Assembly: GCA_034440615.1 (NCBI GenBank)
Contig: JAOTOM010004361.1
Coordinates: 1 to 64,000, forward strand
Source: Ashinkailepas kermadecensis
Taxonomy: Eukaryota; Arthropoda; Thecostraca; Neolepadidae
Reading direction: 5' to 3'
Length of the DNA stretch: 64,000 nucleotides
Of the stretch, positions 1-12,819 are shown piece after piece. The notes below the pieces were generated by a model that was not told the DNA's origin, did no database searches, and saw only the letters and a program-made list of their open reading frames with translations. The translations under genes were made by a program, and so were the position numbers. Position 1 is the first letter of the stretch, and every line of letters begins with the position of its first letter.

Positions 1-62
1 GGTTTGACAGGTGATCGTTCTTTCGAGATATGGCAATGGGCAGCCCTCCAGGGTACGACTAT

Positions 63-640
63 TACCAGGGTACGACTAGCCGACATATTGCGGTCGAAAA
101 ATGCAAGTATGCGTGAGAATCACCATGTAATGAACATTTTAAGCTAGCCATGAAATCTGATACAAACCGGTCTGAGCAGTGTGTTCGTGCTATGCATCCG
201 CCACTGCGCCGCATATCAGCTTCCCACGGGACGACAGCCGGTTCCCGAGTTCTGGAAAGCTAACAATGCGCGCACACCACACGCGTATTCAATGACACAT
301 CCTGCCATCTAGTAGAAATCCGTCAACTTTCGCGCCACGGACGTTGCGTTTTCTTCGTCCCTTCCCCAGCCAGCTGATCAATGGCGTTACCAGGGTACGA
401 CTAGCCGGCATATTCCAGTCGAAAAATGCAAGTATTGCGTTAGAATCGCAATGTAATGAACATTTTAAGCTAGCCATGAAATCTGATACAAACCCGGTCT
501 GAGCAGTGTGTTCGTGCTATGCATCCGCCACTGCGCCGCATATCAGCTTCCCACGGGACGACAGCCGGTTCCCGAGGTCTGGAAAACTAACAATGTGCGC
601 ACACCACACGCATATTCAATGACACATCCTGCCATCTAGT
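63..640. repeat. Direct duplication of ~250 bp, period ~325 bp
   Basis: Positions 63-313 are repeated at 388-640 with few differences. Both copies start at a CCAGGGTACGACTAGCC-type string and end at GCCATCTAGT. A shorter copy of the start motif lies at 48-60, so this may be the edge of a tandem array that begins outside the window. No coding signal is visible. Confidence 0.85.
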
Positions 641-783
641 GATAAATATTGTGATATATACTTCAACGTTCAATCGCATGACATTCATTCAATATCCGTT
701 GTTATAAGACCTATACCGTGCTGCTACCTAGCGATAGCTATCTGAAGTGATGCTTCTAGAAAATAGTGGAGTTCTTGAATCTG

Positions 784-1132
784 TGGAGGTTGCGAGCTGT
801 GGAGGTTATGAACGTGGCTGTAAGGAGGTTACCACCGCTTGGAGTTGTGGAGGTTATGACCTGTGGAGGTTATGAACGCTGCGGACTTGTGGAGGTTGTG
901 AGCTGTGGAGGTTACGACCGCTTGGAGTTGTGGAGGTTATGACCTGTGGAGGTTATGAACGCTGCGGACTTGTGGAGGTTGTGAGCTGTGGAGGTTATGA
1001 GCGCTTCGTAGTTGTGGAGGTTGTGAGCTGTGGAGGTTATGACCTGTGGAGGTTGACGAGCGCTTCGGGTATATTGAATTTGTGGAGGTTATGAACTGTG
1101 GAGGTTATGACCTGTGGAGGTTATGATACGCT
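784..1132. repeat. TGTGGAGGTT minisatellite
   Basis: The decamer TGTGGAGGTT recurs about every 15-25 bases, separated by variable ATGA/GTGA/CGCTGCGG spacers, giving a higher-order unit of roughly 75 bp. It lies in a gene-free stretch. Confidence 0.85.
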
Positions 1133-1135
1133 GAT

Positions 1136-3357
1136 CTGAAAAGGAAGTTACACGGTTAAACTAGCTGGGCCGGGGACGGGGCTCTCGAAAGCGCCTCGCA
1201 AGTTTTTCCAGGACAGCGGCCGAATGAATAGACGCAAAGACACGAATTGTTTAGTGTTACCTTTGCAGACATCTGCTCTGCATTTATCCCGCAATTTTTC
1301 GGTCAAGGTCAACAAAGGTCATTGACCTTAAGTGGGTCAAAGGGAGTACTATTGAGAAAAAAAAGTACAGTGCCCTAATTCGGAGTACTTGCAACATACC
1401 AACACCACACTCTGAACATGCTATTCTTCCATCAATATTAACCACTCCACGATTTCGAATACTTGTCGACGAGCCCTGAAGTCCAAATGCTAACTAACTC
1501 GAATACATAATTCAGGTTACTAACGTAAGGGGCTTGGATATGACGTCCCAGATCGTGGGCATATTCTATGCAAATGCAATTACACATTTCCTAACTCACT
1601 AAATTTGGAAGGCCCAGGGATATTTCCAATGGTACATCTCGCTGCAGATAAATGCATCTAAACGATACATGAAGAATAAATATTATCCCTCACGGGTATG
1701 TCCTTGTTCCAGGAGGATTTCCTCGAGCTGATCCGATTGGACTGAGATTGGACTTGCCGAGTCTATCGTGGTGAAGAACAAAGTGAACCGCTAGTTCAGG
1801 ATAGGCATGTGTCAATGGAAGTTGAGTCTACTTGTGTATTGTGTGTGTGTGTGCACGCTATGTAAGCTGAGTTGGGCAGGTTAATTTCATATGGATGCAA
1901 TTGTTCTCCTATCTTGGTTTAGTTCTTCGTTCGTCGCACACTGTTTGCCCTGTGTTTTTCTTCCTAAAAGCGCTATTTGGGTGGAATTCGAAGGCGTTGG
2001 TGGCGACAAAACTTTTACTGAACATGCGTTGGTTGTAGAAGTCATCTTCTATATTTCAAGTCTATGCTTCTTTCAAGGAGCAATCGCTTATAGTCTTCAG
2101 TCTATATATCCCTATTAGTATATATAGATAGTCAGTATATCTATATCAGTATGCTTATGCTCTTCAGGTCTATCAATATTTCAGGTATTGTCATTTTTTG
2201 GTACTTGCATTAAAATAAATTGATTCAAATCCGATTAATTTCCAATTTGGAAATAAATTGAGTCAGCAATTGAAGTGCGCTACACTTGCCAGATGTTCCG
2301 GGTCGATTTCATTACATGTCAAGGAAGATCTAGGTAGGAGTCGAAAAAAAACAACAACGAAAAAGTTACAGGAATGGAGGGAGCTAGCTGCGGGCAATGC
2401 CAGTGTCCATTGAAAGCAATGCCATTGAGGTATGAGGTATGAAAAGACGCTAGAGTACTAGGCAGTAGCGTACGAAAGGCTCAGGGGTGCTCAAAGACAG
2501 CGGAGTACTCAAACGCGCCGGGGTCCTCAATACAGACCTGGGCCGCAACGGGGTACACTTGTAGCCTTACTATCAATGACCACATTCAGCTGTCCATCCA
2601 TCTACCCTCAGCTCCATTCTTACTCAGATATCTAGGTAGTTCCATACGGACCCATTATGTAGGTATATATGGCGCACAATAAATAGTCCACGTGTAAAGT
2701 ACCGTACAACTTTAGGTTGGTTACTTTAGGTTGATGTAAGTTTTCACGCTCAAATGAAATGAGCCCGTGACTGGCATGAACAATTGCTATTCTAATGCAT
2801 AGAGTATGGTAATTACCTGGGTTTATTTTAGATAAGTGGCTATTTTATTCCGGACGATTACATTCACGTGCATGTGAACGGGGTGGGCATTTGTAATATT
2901 TCATTTTGAAGCTAGTGTTGCCTTTACCTTATTTTATTTATCGGTAATTTCCCCGTTCTTGAATGCTTTATTCATGCTCATGCATCATTGCCTAGCATAG
3001 GTTACAAGACTATCCAGTCCGCACATGTGATATGAAAATAAATTGTCATGCTTGGTAAGATACCATGTTGCTAGTGAAAATTACATGTCACATTTTACAC
3101 CAAATGTTAATTTAGGTTTCTTTTGTCTCTCTTTCGCTAAACTATTGCATAAAGTTCATGGTTCACATGCTATTAGTTACACTAATTACTGCAACCAATC
3201 AGGTTTGAACCACGCTTCATTAACACAGATTGGATGACGGATGGATATTTGTATCTGGTATGGATATGGATGAGGACTGGATTTTTCTGACGGATATGGA
3301 TTGGACTGGCTTGGGAGATGTCACTCCAGGTTGGGCTCCATTGTGAACCATAGGTGT
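1136..3357. other. Unannotated stretch without recognisable gene
   Basis: I found no conserved domain or long credible reading frame here. Open frames are 60-75 codons with no family resemblance. There is a short TATA/TAGATA-rich patch at about 2100-2160. A GGATATGGAT-like imperfect repeat at 3237-3310 lies just outside the 3' end of CR1 copy A. Confidence 0.5.
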
Positions 3358-3457
3358 TAAGACATAAAGACATAAAAGATCAGTGCAACTATGAGCCACA
3401 AGGGCCCTTCTTGGTTGCACTCTGTACACTGAACCAGTTGTCCATCAAATGTGTTGA

Positions 3458-5263
3458 TCAACTCTCCCTGGAATACATAAAAACAAGCCCCCTATTCTTA
3501 TAATGATTGTCTATGCTGTTCTTAAAGATGTTCAGTGTGTTGCTACTGACAATGGTTTCTGGCAGCTGGTTCCAGTGTTCTACTACCCTATTGGTGAAGA
3601 AGGACTGTCTTAACCTTGTCCTGCTGTGATTAACTTTAATTTTGTATTGATGACCTCTAATTGCATCATTTCTGTTAAATTCAAACAGTTCCCTGAGATA
3701 ACCATGTTCCTGACCATGAACAAATTTAAAGACCTCGATGAGATCTCCTCTCAGCCTTCTATATCTAAGTGAAAACATATTCAATTTCTTCAATCTTTCC
3801 TCATATGCCAGGTTGCCCATACCATTCACCATTTTTGTTGCCCTCTTTTGTACTCTCTCTAAAAGCCAACAATCTTTTTCATAACTAGGGGACCAAGCTT
3901 GGACACAATATTCCAGATGTGGCCTGACATATGCACAATAAAGCTTCCTGATGACTTCCTCACTTTTGTATGATACATTCCTATTTATTGCCCCAAGCAT
4001 TCTCAGTGCCTTCTTCCTGGCTTCTTTGGTCTGTTCTGATGCCCCCAATTTTGTGTTAAAAATAACACCTAAGTCCTTCTGCTGAGTCACAGATAGTACT
4101 TGGCCACCCATCAAGTATGGAGCCTTGATATGCTGCCTACCTACATGCATGATTTTGCACTTATCAAAATTAAATTTCATTTGCCATTTTTCGGACCACT
4201 TCACAAGCTCGTCTAAGTCTTTCTGCAGCAAAACCTGCTCATTGTGCCCTGTTATTGCCCTAAAGACCTTCAAATCATCTGCAAATTTCAAAACCTTACT
4301 GCTTAGGCCACTTTCAATGTTATTTACAAACATAATGAACAATAGTGGTCCCAGTACTGACCCTTGGGGGACTCCACTAAGAACATTTTGCCATGATTTT
4401 GTACCATTTAGCATCACTCTCTGCTGTCTATCTGAAAGCCACAACCCTATCCATTTTAGGATGTTACCCACAATACCATGGGCCTGAAGCTGCATCATTA
4501 ACCGTTTATGAGGTACCTTGTCAAAGGCCTTGCTAAAGTCAAGATATGCTACATCAACCTGATTTCCCTTATCAAATTGTTCTATAGCAAAATTAAAAAA
4601 GGCCAAGAGATTTGTGAGACACGATCGCCCTTTTCTAAACCCATGTTGAGTATCTTGAATCACTCTGTTTCCTTCCAGAAAACTAACTATTTTATCCTTG
4701 ATAATTGATTTAAGTACCTTGCAGACTAGTGATGTGAGGCTTACTGGCCTATAGTTCTCAATTTTTCCTCTTTCTCCTTTCTTGAAAATGGGAACTATAT
4801 TTGCCCTTTTCCAATCTGTTGGAATTTCATTTTGTGAAAACGATCTACAAAATATTATACTGAGTGGAATTGCCAATTCTTTTTCAGCTTCCCGCAATAC
4901 CCTAGCATAGATTCCATCAGGTCCTGCTGCCTTGTTTGGCTTTATTTTCCTGACATAATTCAAAACAACATCACTGTCAATGAAATCAACATCATGTAAC
5001 TGATCACCTGTTGCTGGGCTGTGGTTCACAGTTGGCAGATTTGTCACATCCTCCAATGTAAACACTGATTTAAACTGCTTGCTCAATTCCTCAACCATCT
5101 CACTATCCTCACTCAATATAATCCCATTTACTTCCAGTGGACCAATGGTGCTTGAAACTTTACTTAGCTTGTAGAAACTAAAGAACTTTTTATTGTCCCC
5201 ATTACAGTTCCTAGCCAAATCCAATTCTTTTGCTCGCTTTGCTGCTCTGGTTTTCTGTTTCAC
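3458..5263 (-). pseudogene. CR1 ORF2, reverse transcriptase part
   Basis: This 601-codon frame carries the LINE reverse transcriptase that copies element RNA at a nicked target. In order it shows a fingers motif (NYRPVSLTS), palm block A (FSKAFDKVPHKRLM), block B (GVPQGSVLGPLLF), the catalytic FADD of block C at about residues 328-331, thumb-side motifs (LGVIFNTKLG, LEYCVQAWSP) and a conserved C-terminal tail. It is fused in homologous copies to the endonuclease frame at 5260-6264. Here a single missing base near 5265, relative to copy C, shifts the frame and splits ORF2 in two. No other stop is seen, so this copy is close to intact. The start shown is simply where the shifted frame opens, not a real initiation site. 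Confidence 0.92.
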
Positions 5264-6264
5264 AGCTCTCTAGCTTTTTGATACAACCTTAGATTTACTA
5301 TATTTGAAGCTTCCTTAAATACTCTAAATGCATCTTTCTTAGCCTTAATTGCTTTTGTCAAATCTGGTGTAAGCCATGCTGGCTTTCCTACTCTTCTTTT
5401 GCGCCTTTGCTTTTGGGGGACATGTCTAATCTGAATTTCCCTCAAATAAGATTTGAACTTTTCCCACATTTCACAGGTATTAAAATCGGAGAATTCTTCT
5501 TCCCATTTTATGGCACTTAAAGCTACTCTCATGCAGTCAAAGTCTGCCCTGTTAAAATTTGGAACCTTTGCCAAATTATCCTTGATTGTCCCTGCTACAT
5601 GTGCCTTGAATCTCACTATGTTATGGTCACTTCTTCCCAGAGTTTCTCCTACAGTCAAGTCTTGAACTAAATCACTTAAATCCGAGAAGACAAGGTCCAA
5701 GAATGAGCCCTGCCTAGTTGGTTCTGTTACAAACTGGTGTAAGAACAGGTCCTCTTCAAGGCATTTCCTAAACAGTTTACATGCTGGGGAGCCAACACCA
5801 ACATTTTCATATCCTTTTAGATTAAAGTCACCAAGAATAAGGCATTTCCTCTGAAAGTTTCTACTGATTTCCTCACAAATCACCTTATCAAGCTCCAGTT
5901 GCTGAGAATGTGGCAAGGTTCCTGATCGGTACAAAGCTCCTATTCTCAGTTTATTGCTGTTGCCTTTTCCCACAGAAACATCAAGCCAAATGGACTCCAC
6001 AGACACCATTTTTACCCCATCTGCTACTTTTTGAGAACTGATTAAGCTATTCACATAGAGCATTACACCACCCCCTTTCACTGCTGGACCCCTAGTGCAT
6101 GAAAACATATTGTATCCCTGGATCTCATAGTCCTGCAAGTTATCCCCAAAATACCCCTCACTGACCCATGCCTCAGTAATGCAAACAAAATCTGGTTCCT
6201 CATCAGCACCATAACACTTGAACTCGTCAAATTTGGATCGAATACTCTGAGCATTGAGCATCAT
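5260..6264 (-). pseudogene. CR1 ORF2, AP-like endonuclease part
   Basis: This 334-codon frame is the apurinic-type endonuclease that nicks the target. Visible motifs are the N-terminal Asn (MLNAQSIRSKF), the Glu in CITEAWVSE, the core GDFN at about residue 145 and the terminal SDHN. The ATG at 6264 is at the equivalent position in copies B (12820) and C (52177), which supports it as the ORF2 start. The frame ends at the single-base lesion described for 3458-5263. The C-terminal ~80 residues are a basic linker to the reverse transcriptase. Confidence 0.92.
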
Positions 6265-6459
6265 ACACTTAAGAAATGTTCCATAACCATCTTTGGTTTT
6301 TTCATGCTGAGTAGCTCTATCATCTCTGGATGAGCTACCACTCTGCCCCCTTGATCTACTGCCATCCCTATTTGCTGACTGAGGTTCTATTGCCTATGCT
6401 GTCACTATTGGCATATTCATGAGATGGTAATGCCACTTCTTCCCCCCCCACCCCATTAT

Positions 6460-6611
6460 CTAGTTTCCCTGAAGGACATGTTCATACACTTTACTTAACA
6501 CTTGCACCCCCTTCTCGGAGAAGTGCAGGCCATCCCTTTGATATAGGTCCCATGAACCATAAAACCTGCACCACTTGTCAACAAAGGTCAAACCTAACTC
6601 ATTGCAGAGCC
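6460..6611 (-). pseudogene. CR1 ORF1 C-terminal fragment (SGNH esterase-like)
   Basis: Only the last ~50 codons of ORF1 remain, matching copies B and C. They include the DGLHFSEKG string, which corresponds to the DxxH block of SGNH/GDSL hydrolases. The codons upstream of 6611 belong to non-CR1 minisatellite sequence, so the longer open frame that starts at 6759 is a chimera. Confidence 0.8.
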
Positions 6612-6690
6612 TACCCACTGTGTTGTTGTGAGTGTTGTTTGATGTGTTGATGAGTGTTGTTTGAACACACTGTGAGTGTTGTTTCATGAA
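6611..6690. repeat. GAGTGTTGTTT minisatellite
   Basis: Imperfect copies of GAGTGTTGTTT(GATG) directly abut the truncated 5' end of CR1 copy A. Confidence 0.7.
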
Positions 6691-6754
6691 ACTTATTGAG
6701 GGGGAAAAGTGCCGCAGGATTGATGTAGGTATATGATGTGGCTGTTTGGGGAAG

Positions 6755-7290
6755 CTCATAAGATCTACTTACAGAAAATCTATTTTCACAAGATCTACTC
6801 TCAGGTCTGAATGTTCAGAATATCTACTCCCAATTCTGAATGTTCAGAAGATCTACAAATAGGCCTCAAATGTTAAGAAAATATACTCCCCAATGCAAAT
6901 GTTCAGAAGATCTACTGATAGCTTGAAATGTTCAGAAGATCTACTGATAGCTGGAAGTGTTCAGAAGATCTACTCGGAGGAGGGAAATGTTCACAAGATC
7001 TACTCTCGGGACTGAATTGTTAAGAAGATCTACTCGAAGACGAAAGTGTTCACATATCTACTAATATTTGGAGATGTTCACAAGATCTATTCTCAGGTCG
7101 GAATGTTCAGAAGATCTACAAACAGGCCTCAGTTGTTCAGAAGATCTACTGCTGGAAATGTTGAGAAGATCTACTACTGGAAATGTTCAGAAGATCTACT
7201 CGGAGGATGGAAGTGTTCACAAGATCTACTCTCGGGACTGTATGTACAGAAGATCTACTCTTGTCCCGGAATGTTCAGAAGATCTACTCT
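6755..7290. repeat. AAGATCTACT minisatellite
   Basis: About 18 imperfect units share the core GTTCAGAAGATCTACT, with a period of about 25-36 bp. Most units carry AGATCT. Frames through it are open because the unit has few stops, and two overlapping frames encode similar repetitive peptides, so none is credible as a gene. Confidence 0.9.
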
Positions 7291-7291
7291 C

Positions 7292-7328
7292 TAGGTTAGG
7301 TTAGGTTAGATTAGGTTGGGTTAGGTTA
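7292..7328. repeat. TTAGG-type interstitial telomere-like repeat
   Basis: About seven units of GGTTA with substitutions (TTAGGTTAGGTTAGATTAGG). It is consistent with the arthropod telomere motif but short and degenerate, so it is interstitial. Confidence 0.7.
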
Positions 7329-7329
7329 A

Positions 7330-8175
7330 TGAATTCCACTAAAATTGGCATAGCGGCCGAACCACTAGGCCGATTCACATGAAACCAACGCCTAATTTTT
7401 GTTAGCCGCAGCGGAGCAGGGGCCAAAGGCGCTTGTCTACAATACTATTTCTGATAAAAACTTTTTCTGTTTGTCTGTCTGTCTTTCTGGATATATGTCT
7501 GTCGTCTTTTGTCCAGGCGTCGATTCACGCGACAGTCGATGTCCTTTTGTGGATTGACATCGTGTGTAGGTTCGAGTATTTGCCGTACGTGCTTGAAATT
7601 TTCACACGCAACAGACCATCGACGTGTGACGTGCTGTGCCGCGTTTCGTTGTCGTGTGGTGTATGCCTGGCACGTGGCACATGCGCAAAATTGGCACTAC
7701 CCCGTCATTGGCTTAACGTGTGATTTGGGAAATTGCATGCGGCGAACCTTCTGTTGTGTGTGTGATTTGGAGCAGTCGGTGTAAATGATGTTGTAATTTG
7801 CATATTGTGATATGAATTGGGGGAAGCGTTATTGTATTTCTGCATCTGTGTATGTACGTTGTGGTTTGTCTATTAGGAGTGTGTTGTGGGGGTTTGATGT
7901 TTTCACCATGATTTAGGTGGTGGGAGTGGTTTTGAGGTCGGAGTGCGATGTGTAAGCTTCTTGCGTGTTGGTGAATGCGGCATCCTATTGTAGTTCTGAA
8001 TGATGTTTTTTCATGAGTTGGTGCCTGCGTTTGGATCGGATTTTTAGTGCCTGAGTGTATGGGTGTTGTCTAATGAGTTGCGTTTTGTAGTGGTATCTGA
8101 GTAATGCTTCTGTGCGTCTGTGTTGTAGTTCTGTTATGTGGTTGTATATGTGAAGAGCGAGGGAAGGTGACGTTG
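7330..8175. other. Unannotated stretch with a TCTG microsatellite
   Basis: A short imperfect (TGTC)n tract lies at about 7464-7504. The rest is GT-rich with no domain-bearing frame. The part nearest 8176 may be the 3' UTR of the LINE fragment that follows on the minus strand. Confidence 0.5.
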
Positions 8176-9153
<978 letters not shown>

Positions 9154-9216
<63 letters not shown>

Positions 9217-9218
9217 TA
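9154..9218. repeat. (TA)n microsatellite
   Basis: A TA run of about 60 bp between the half MITE and the 3' end of the L1/Tx1-like element. Confidence 0.9.
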
Positions 9219-9558
9219 TTTTTTAATTCCTTTATTAATGATATTACACATTGACAGTCTTTCAGTTGCGACACAGTAGCACACAGTACACATCACGGTA
9301 GTAGTACACGCAAGTTATTTATCTACCCATACGTTCACATTTGCGTAGTCGCCACTACTCATCTCTCAATCAGTCCACGTTCCATCATATCTCTATTATT
9401 ATCGCATCTATTACAAGATCATTCATCTCAAATATAACAGCAGATCCAGGCCCTGCTAAATTCAGCCCAGATGAAACCGACTCATCCTAGCGCTTTTCCA
9501 ATTGACATTGACAGCTGGTACCCAGGATCGCCAGGAGTGATCCTGTGAAACCCCCGCA

Positions 9559-10300
9559 TCACAATAACCGCATCAGACTGCCCCATGTGCGGTGGAACTG
9601 TTCCAGCTTTCTCGCCTTAGTTGCAATGCATTCATCAACTTTATATTGGTTGAAAAGCCTCGATTTAAACTCTACAAACGTCATGTCTCCGATTCCATTC
9701 AGCTTCTTATTCAAAACATTGCTTTGCAAGAAGTACGACATAGTTGACAAACTCAGGAGCATCGAAACATCCAAACAGTAAGTGCTCCGGGCAATATCTC
9801 AGTCGGTTTCCGCTCAATCCACCCAGCCTGGCTATCAACTGCCGCCAAAATGGCCCTACTGACCGACATCTCAGAAAAAAGTGACCTATGCTATCTTGTT
9901 CGGGACAGAACTTACATTGCGGTGAATTGACTATTTTTGTATCATACAAAAACTTTTGTGCAGGTATGTATCTGTTCAATATTCGGTACTGCAGCGTCTG
10001 AAGCTTAGTCGACACACAGCACTTATAAGGCAGATTATAAATCTGGACCCATTGTCTTTCATTGAAAATGTGGCGTTCCTCAGCCCATTTGGTCTGGTAA
10101 CGAGGCTTCACGGCCTTTGGGAGCTGGATCCTATAAAAGTGCTTGGTTGTGATCTTCTCGAGAGCAACTATATTACCGTCAGGCATTCTGAGATCAATCT
10201 CCACTTCCCGTATTTCTGGCGTAAAATCTAATTGCCTACTCTGTCGCACTAGCCTTTTTCCAGTTTTGCGGAATTGCGTGCAGCAGGCACTGATATTCAA
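9559..10300 (-). pseudogene. L1/Tx1-like ORF2 C-terminal domain
   Basis: The frame contains a Cys-rich motif C-x2-C-x7-H-x4-C (CKFCPEQDSIGHFFLRC), the CCHC signature near the C terminus of L1/Tx1-type ORF2 proteins, preceded by LQYRILNRYIPAQKFL. A frameshift near 9710-9770 moves the last ~70 codons into another frame. Confidence 0.8.
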
Positions 10301-10391
10301 ACTGGAAGATTTGGACCCCTATTAAATTTTGTTGCAACACAGCATAGTCAATAAATGCGCCATTTCGCATTTATTGCGCCAGATCACCCAC

Positions 10392-10998
10392 TTATATGAT
10401 TTCTTTTAAGTAAAGATTAGCAGAAAAGACCGGCGTATAGTCCCTTTTAATATGGCGGTTGTACCAAAGGCTTTGGCAGAGAACGGCTTGCGGCATGTTC
10501 AACGCCTGATCGTTAGTTTTCATATGGACGTATTCCCGGAAGAGGCATACGTAAAATTCTGGAATTCCTAGCTTGAGCAAATGATCAGTGTCGAGTTCGG
10601 TTCGTAGCATGTCATGGAGTCTGAAAGCTCTCAGTTTCGCTTGTAACATAACAGTGCTCTCCATAACGCGCTAGTGTTCTATATCATTTTTCGGAGCCAT
10701 ATTAATATAAGACTAGTAAAAAAAAGACTCAAGGTGCAAAGCACCCGAACCACCTAAACTAACTGGCTGACACAACACAGCTTTTTTTTATCTTAGGCGG
10801 CCTGTTTCTCCACAGGAAACCTGTAAGCTCCTTGTCAATGATACGGATGCTATCTGTCGGAATGAGTGTCGCTGCCGCCAAGTACGAGAACTGCGAGGCT
10901 AACAATGCTTTAGTGAGCGCAATTCTACCTTTTAAACTGAGGTCTCGCTCCTTCCACATATTTATGATATTCCGCATTCCTGTTGTGGAGAAAACCAA
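10392..10998 (-). pseudogene. L1/Tx1-like ORF2 thumb/connector remnants
   Basis: Two frames (10998-10759 and 10664-10392). The first carries the L1-type signature of an RDLSLKGRIALTKALLASQ segment that follows the RT palm. The second has only weak similarity and is placed by order and strand. Confidence 0.7.
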
Positions 10999-11007
10999 GC
11001 CTAAATA

Positions 11008-11544
11008 TTAAAAATATTGCTTAGGTTCAATGTTGCATATTGCATCTAGACGCATCCGATCACGGTCCAGCCAAACAAATTCGCTCTTAGAGACGTTCAG
11101 CTGCAAGCCCGAAATATATCCAAATTCGCGCAATAATGTTAACGTTTTGGCAGCAGATTCCTCGTTCCGCACAAACAACGTTGTGTCGTCCGCATACTGC
11201 GATATTTTAACTTCTACTCCGTTCAAGCAGATTCCAGCTATATCTGCGGACTCACGAAGCCTACAAGCGAATGTCTCTACAGCCAGCACGAACAATAATC
11301 CTGAAATATGACGTCCCTGCCTTACAGCCCTTGTCGGGATAAACCAGGTGGATGTGAAACCATTATTCAAAACAGCTAGTTCTTGTTTGTGGTACAATAA
11401 TTTCACCCACCGAATGAATGAGTTCCCGAGATTGAAGCATTCAAGCAGTCCAAAGAGGAATGCGTGCTCCACTGAATCGAACGCGGATGAAAAATCGAGA
11501 TTCATCAATATACCAGACAGGTTTTGATCTTTACAGTAGAACAT
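11008..11544 (-). pseudogene. L1/Tx1-like ORF2 reverse transcriptase palm
   Basis: Block A (NLDFSSAFDSVEH), a block-B equivalent (AVRQGRHISGLLF, in place of the usual RQG-x-PLSP) and the catalytic QYADDTTLF followed by SGLQLNVSKSE place this with L1/Tx1-type RTs rather than CR1. The block B region departs from consensus, consistent with decay. Confidence 0.85.
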
Positions 11545-11624
11545 GACATCGGAAGTATGTATATTTACGTACTTCGGATGTCGGAGTATATTTATATCTG
11601 TCTAATTTTAAATCTGGGAATTAT

Positions 11625-11625
11625 A

Positions 11626-11701
<76 letters not shown>
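11625..11701. repeat. (TA)n microsatellite
   Basis: A TA run of about 75 bp between the 5' break of the L1/Tx1-like element and the 5' break of CR1 copy B. Confidence 0.95.
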
Positions 11702-11703
<2 letters not shown>

Positions 11704-11707
11704 GTGT

Positions 11708-12622
11708 GAGGTTAGAACCCTTAAGGCAGAGCTTTCCAAGCTCAAAGCTTCCCTTGCTGCACAGGGTAGGCAAGAAAAGGCAACACGTAGGGGTTAGTCT
11801 GTAGCAGGGGCATCCTATGCCCAGGTGGTCACAGGCCACCAGGTAACTGAAGCTTCCCCTGCTGTGGAGATGGCAGGGATATCTGAAGAGAGAAGTGTTC
11901 CTAGTGAACAGAAGATTTCTGGTTGTACCTCATAGGAGGGGCAGTGGTTTAAAGTCCGGGAGTGGTGGATTTGGAGGCGTGAGCCTAAGCAAGGGGGCAG
12001 TGAGTGGCAGGTGGTAGGTGGTAGGAGTGGGAGGCAACCTAGTCAAGCAGCTCAACAGGCAGGCGTAGTAACATCAAATAGGTTCCAGGCATTGGAGGAC
12101 TGCCCCCAGGATAGCAGCAAGGAGAAAGTGCTAGTCGTAGGATGCTCTCGTGTGCGGCATTTAGATAGGGTATTCCGTAAAGCTCGGAGAAGCCGGAGGT
12201 GCATCACCAGGCCTGGTGCCAAGGTCAAAGACCTGGTCCCAGTGATGGCACAGGCCACCAGTGAGAACCAGTTTAGTGCAGTTGTAGTGCAGGTAGGAGT
12301 GAATAACATAGGTCCTGCTAGGATTGAGGAGCTGCTGCAAGACTACAGGGCCCTTCTGGCCACCCTGAAGCAAAGCAATAGCAGAGTTATTGTGACAGCT
12401 ATTCTGTCTAGGGCTGGAGTCTCCCCTGAGTGGAGCTCTAGGGCACTGGCAGCCAATGCCAGGGTAGGTAGGCTCTGCAATGAGTTTGGTTTGACCTTTA
12501 TTGACAAGTGGTGCAGGTTTTATGGCTCATGGGACCTCTATCAGAGGGATGGCCTGCACTTCTCCGAGAAGGGGGTACAAGTGTTAAGCAAAGTATATGA
12601 ACATGTCCTTCAGGGAAACTAG
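11708..12622 (+). pseudogene. CR1 ORF1 remnant with SGNH-hydrolase domain
   Basis: Early codons match the charged N-terminal heptad-like segment of copy C (EVRALKAELSKL). The region 12011-12622 is a 203-codon open frame. It carries the strings equivalent to SGNH blocks: VVGCSRVRHLD (block I; Cys-Ser where GDS is usual), VGVNNIG (block III, Asn) and DGLHF (block V, DxxH). Esterase-like ORF1 proteins are known in CR1 elements; their role in retrotransposition is unclear. Stops at about 11790 and 11935 break the 5' part. Confidence 0.8.
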
Positions 12623-12819
12623 ATAATGGGACGGGGAGGGAAGAAGTGGCATTGCAATCTCAGGGATATGCCAATAGTGACAGCATAGGCAATAGAACCT
12701 CACAGTCAGCAAGTAGGGATAGCAGTAGATCAAGGGGGCAGAGTGGTAGCTCATCCAGAGATGATAGGGCTAATCAACATGAAAAAGCCAAAGATGGTTA
12801 TGGAACTTTTGTTAAGTGC

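Larger units (their letters stand above)
3358..6611 (-). mobile_element. CR1-like non-LTR retrotransposon, copy A (5'-truncated)
   Basis: The element reads on the minus strand: the C-terminal part of ORF1 (6460-6611), then ORF2 (endonuclease + reverse transcriptase, 6264-3458), then a short 3' UTR. It ends in two units of the octamer TTTATGTC at 3358-3377 (seen as GACATAAA on the plus strand). Short 3' octamer repeats instead of poly(A) are a CR1 hallmark. Copies B and C in this window end the same way. The 5' end breaks off inside ORF1 at about 6611, next to a GAGTGTTGTTTGATG-type minisatellite, so the insertion is 5'-truncated. Confidence 0.9.
9219..11545 (-). mobile_element. Degenerate L1/Tx1-like LINE, ORF2 3' half
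   Basis: Four minus-strand frames follow in element order: RT palm (11544-11008), thumb (10998-10759), connector (10664-10392) and C-terminal region (10300-9559). The 3' end lies near a short T-run (A-run in sense) at 9219-9224. The 5' side is truncated close to the (TA)n run at 11625. The ORF is broken by several frameshifts and is not functional. The region 10300-10400 holds no clear coding match and may be a small indel or decayed sequence. Confidence 0.85.

Noticed and set aside
6460..6759. 99-codon frame as an intact ORF1
   Set aside because: Only the last ~50 codons match CR1 ORF1; the rest is minisatellite.
7292..7328. True telomere
   Set aside because: Only about seven imperfect units with unrelated sequence on both sides.
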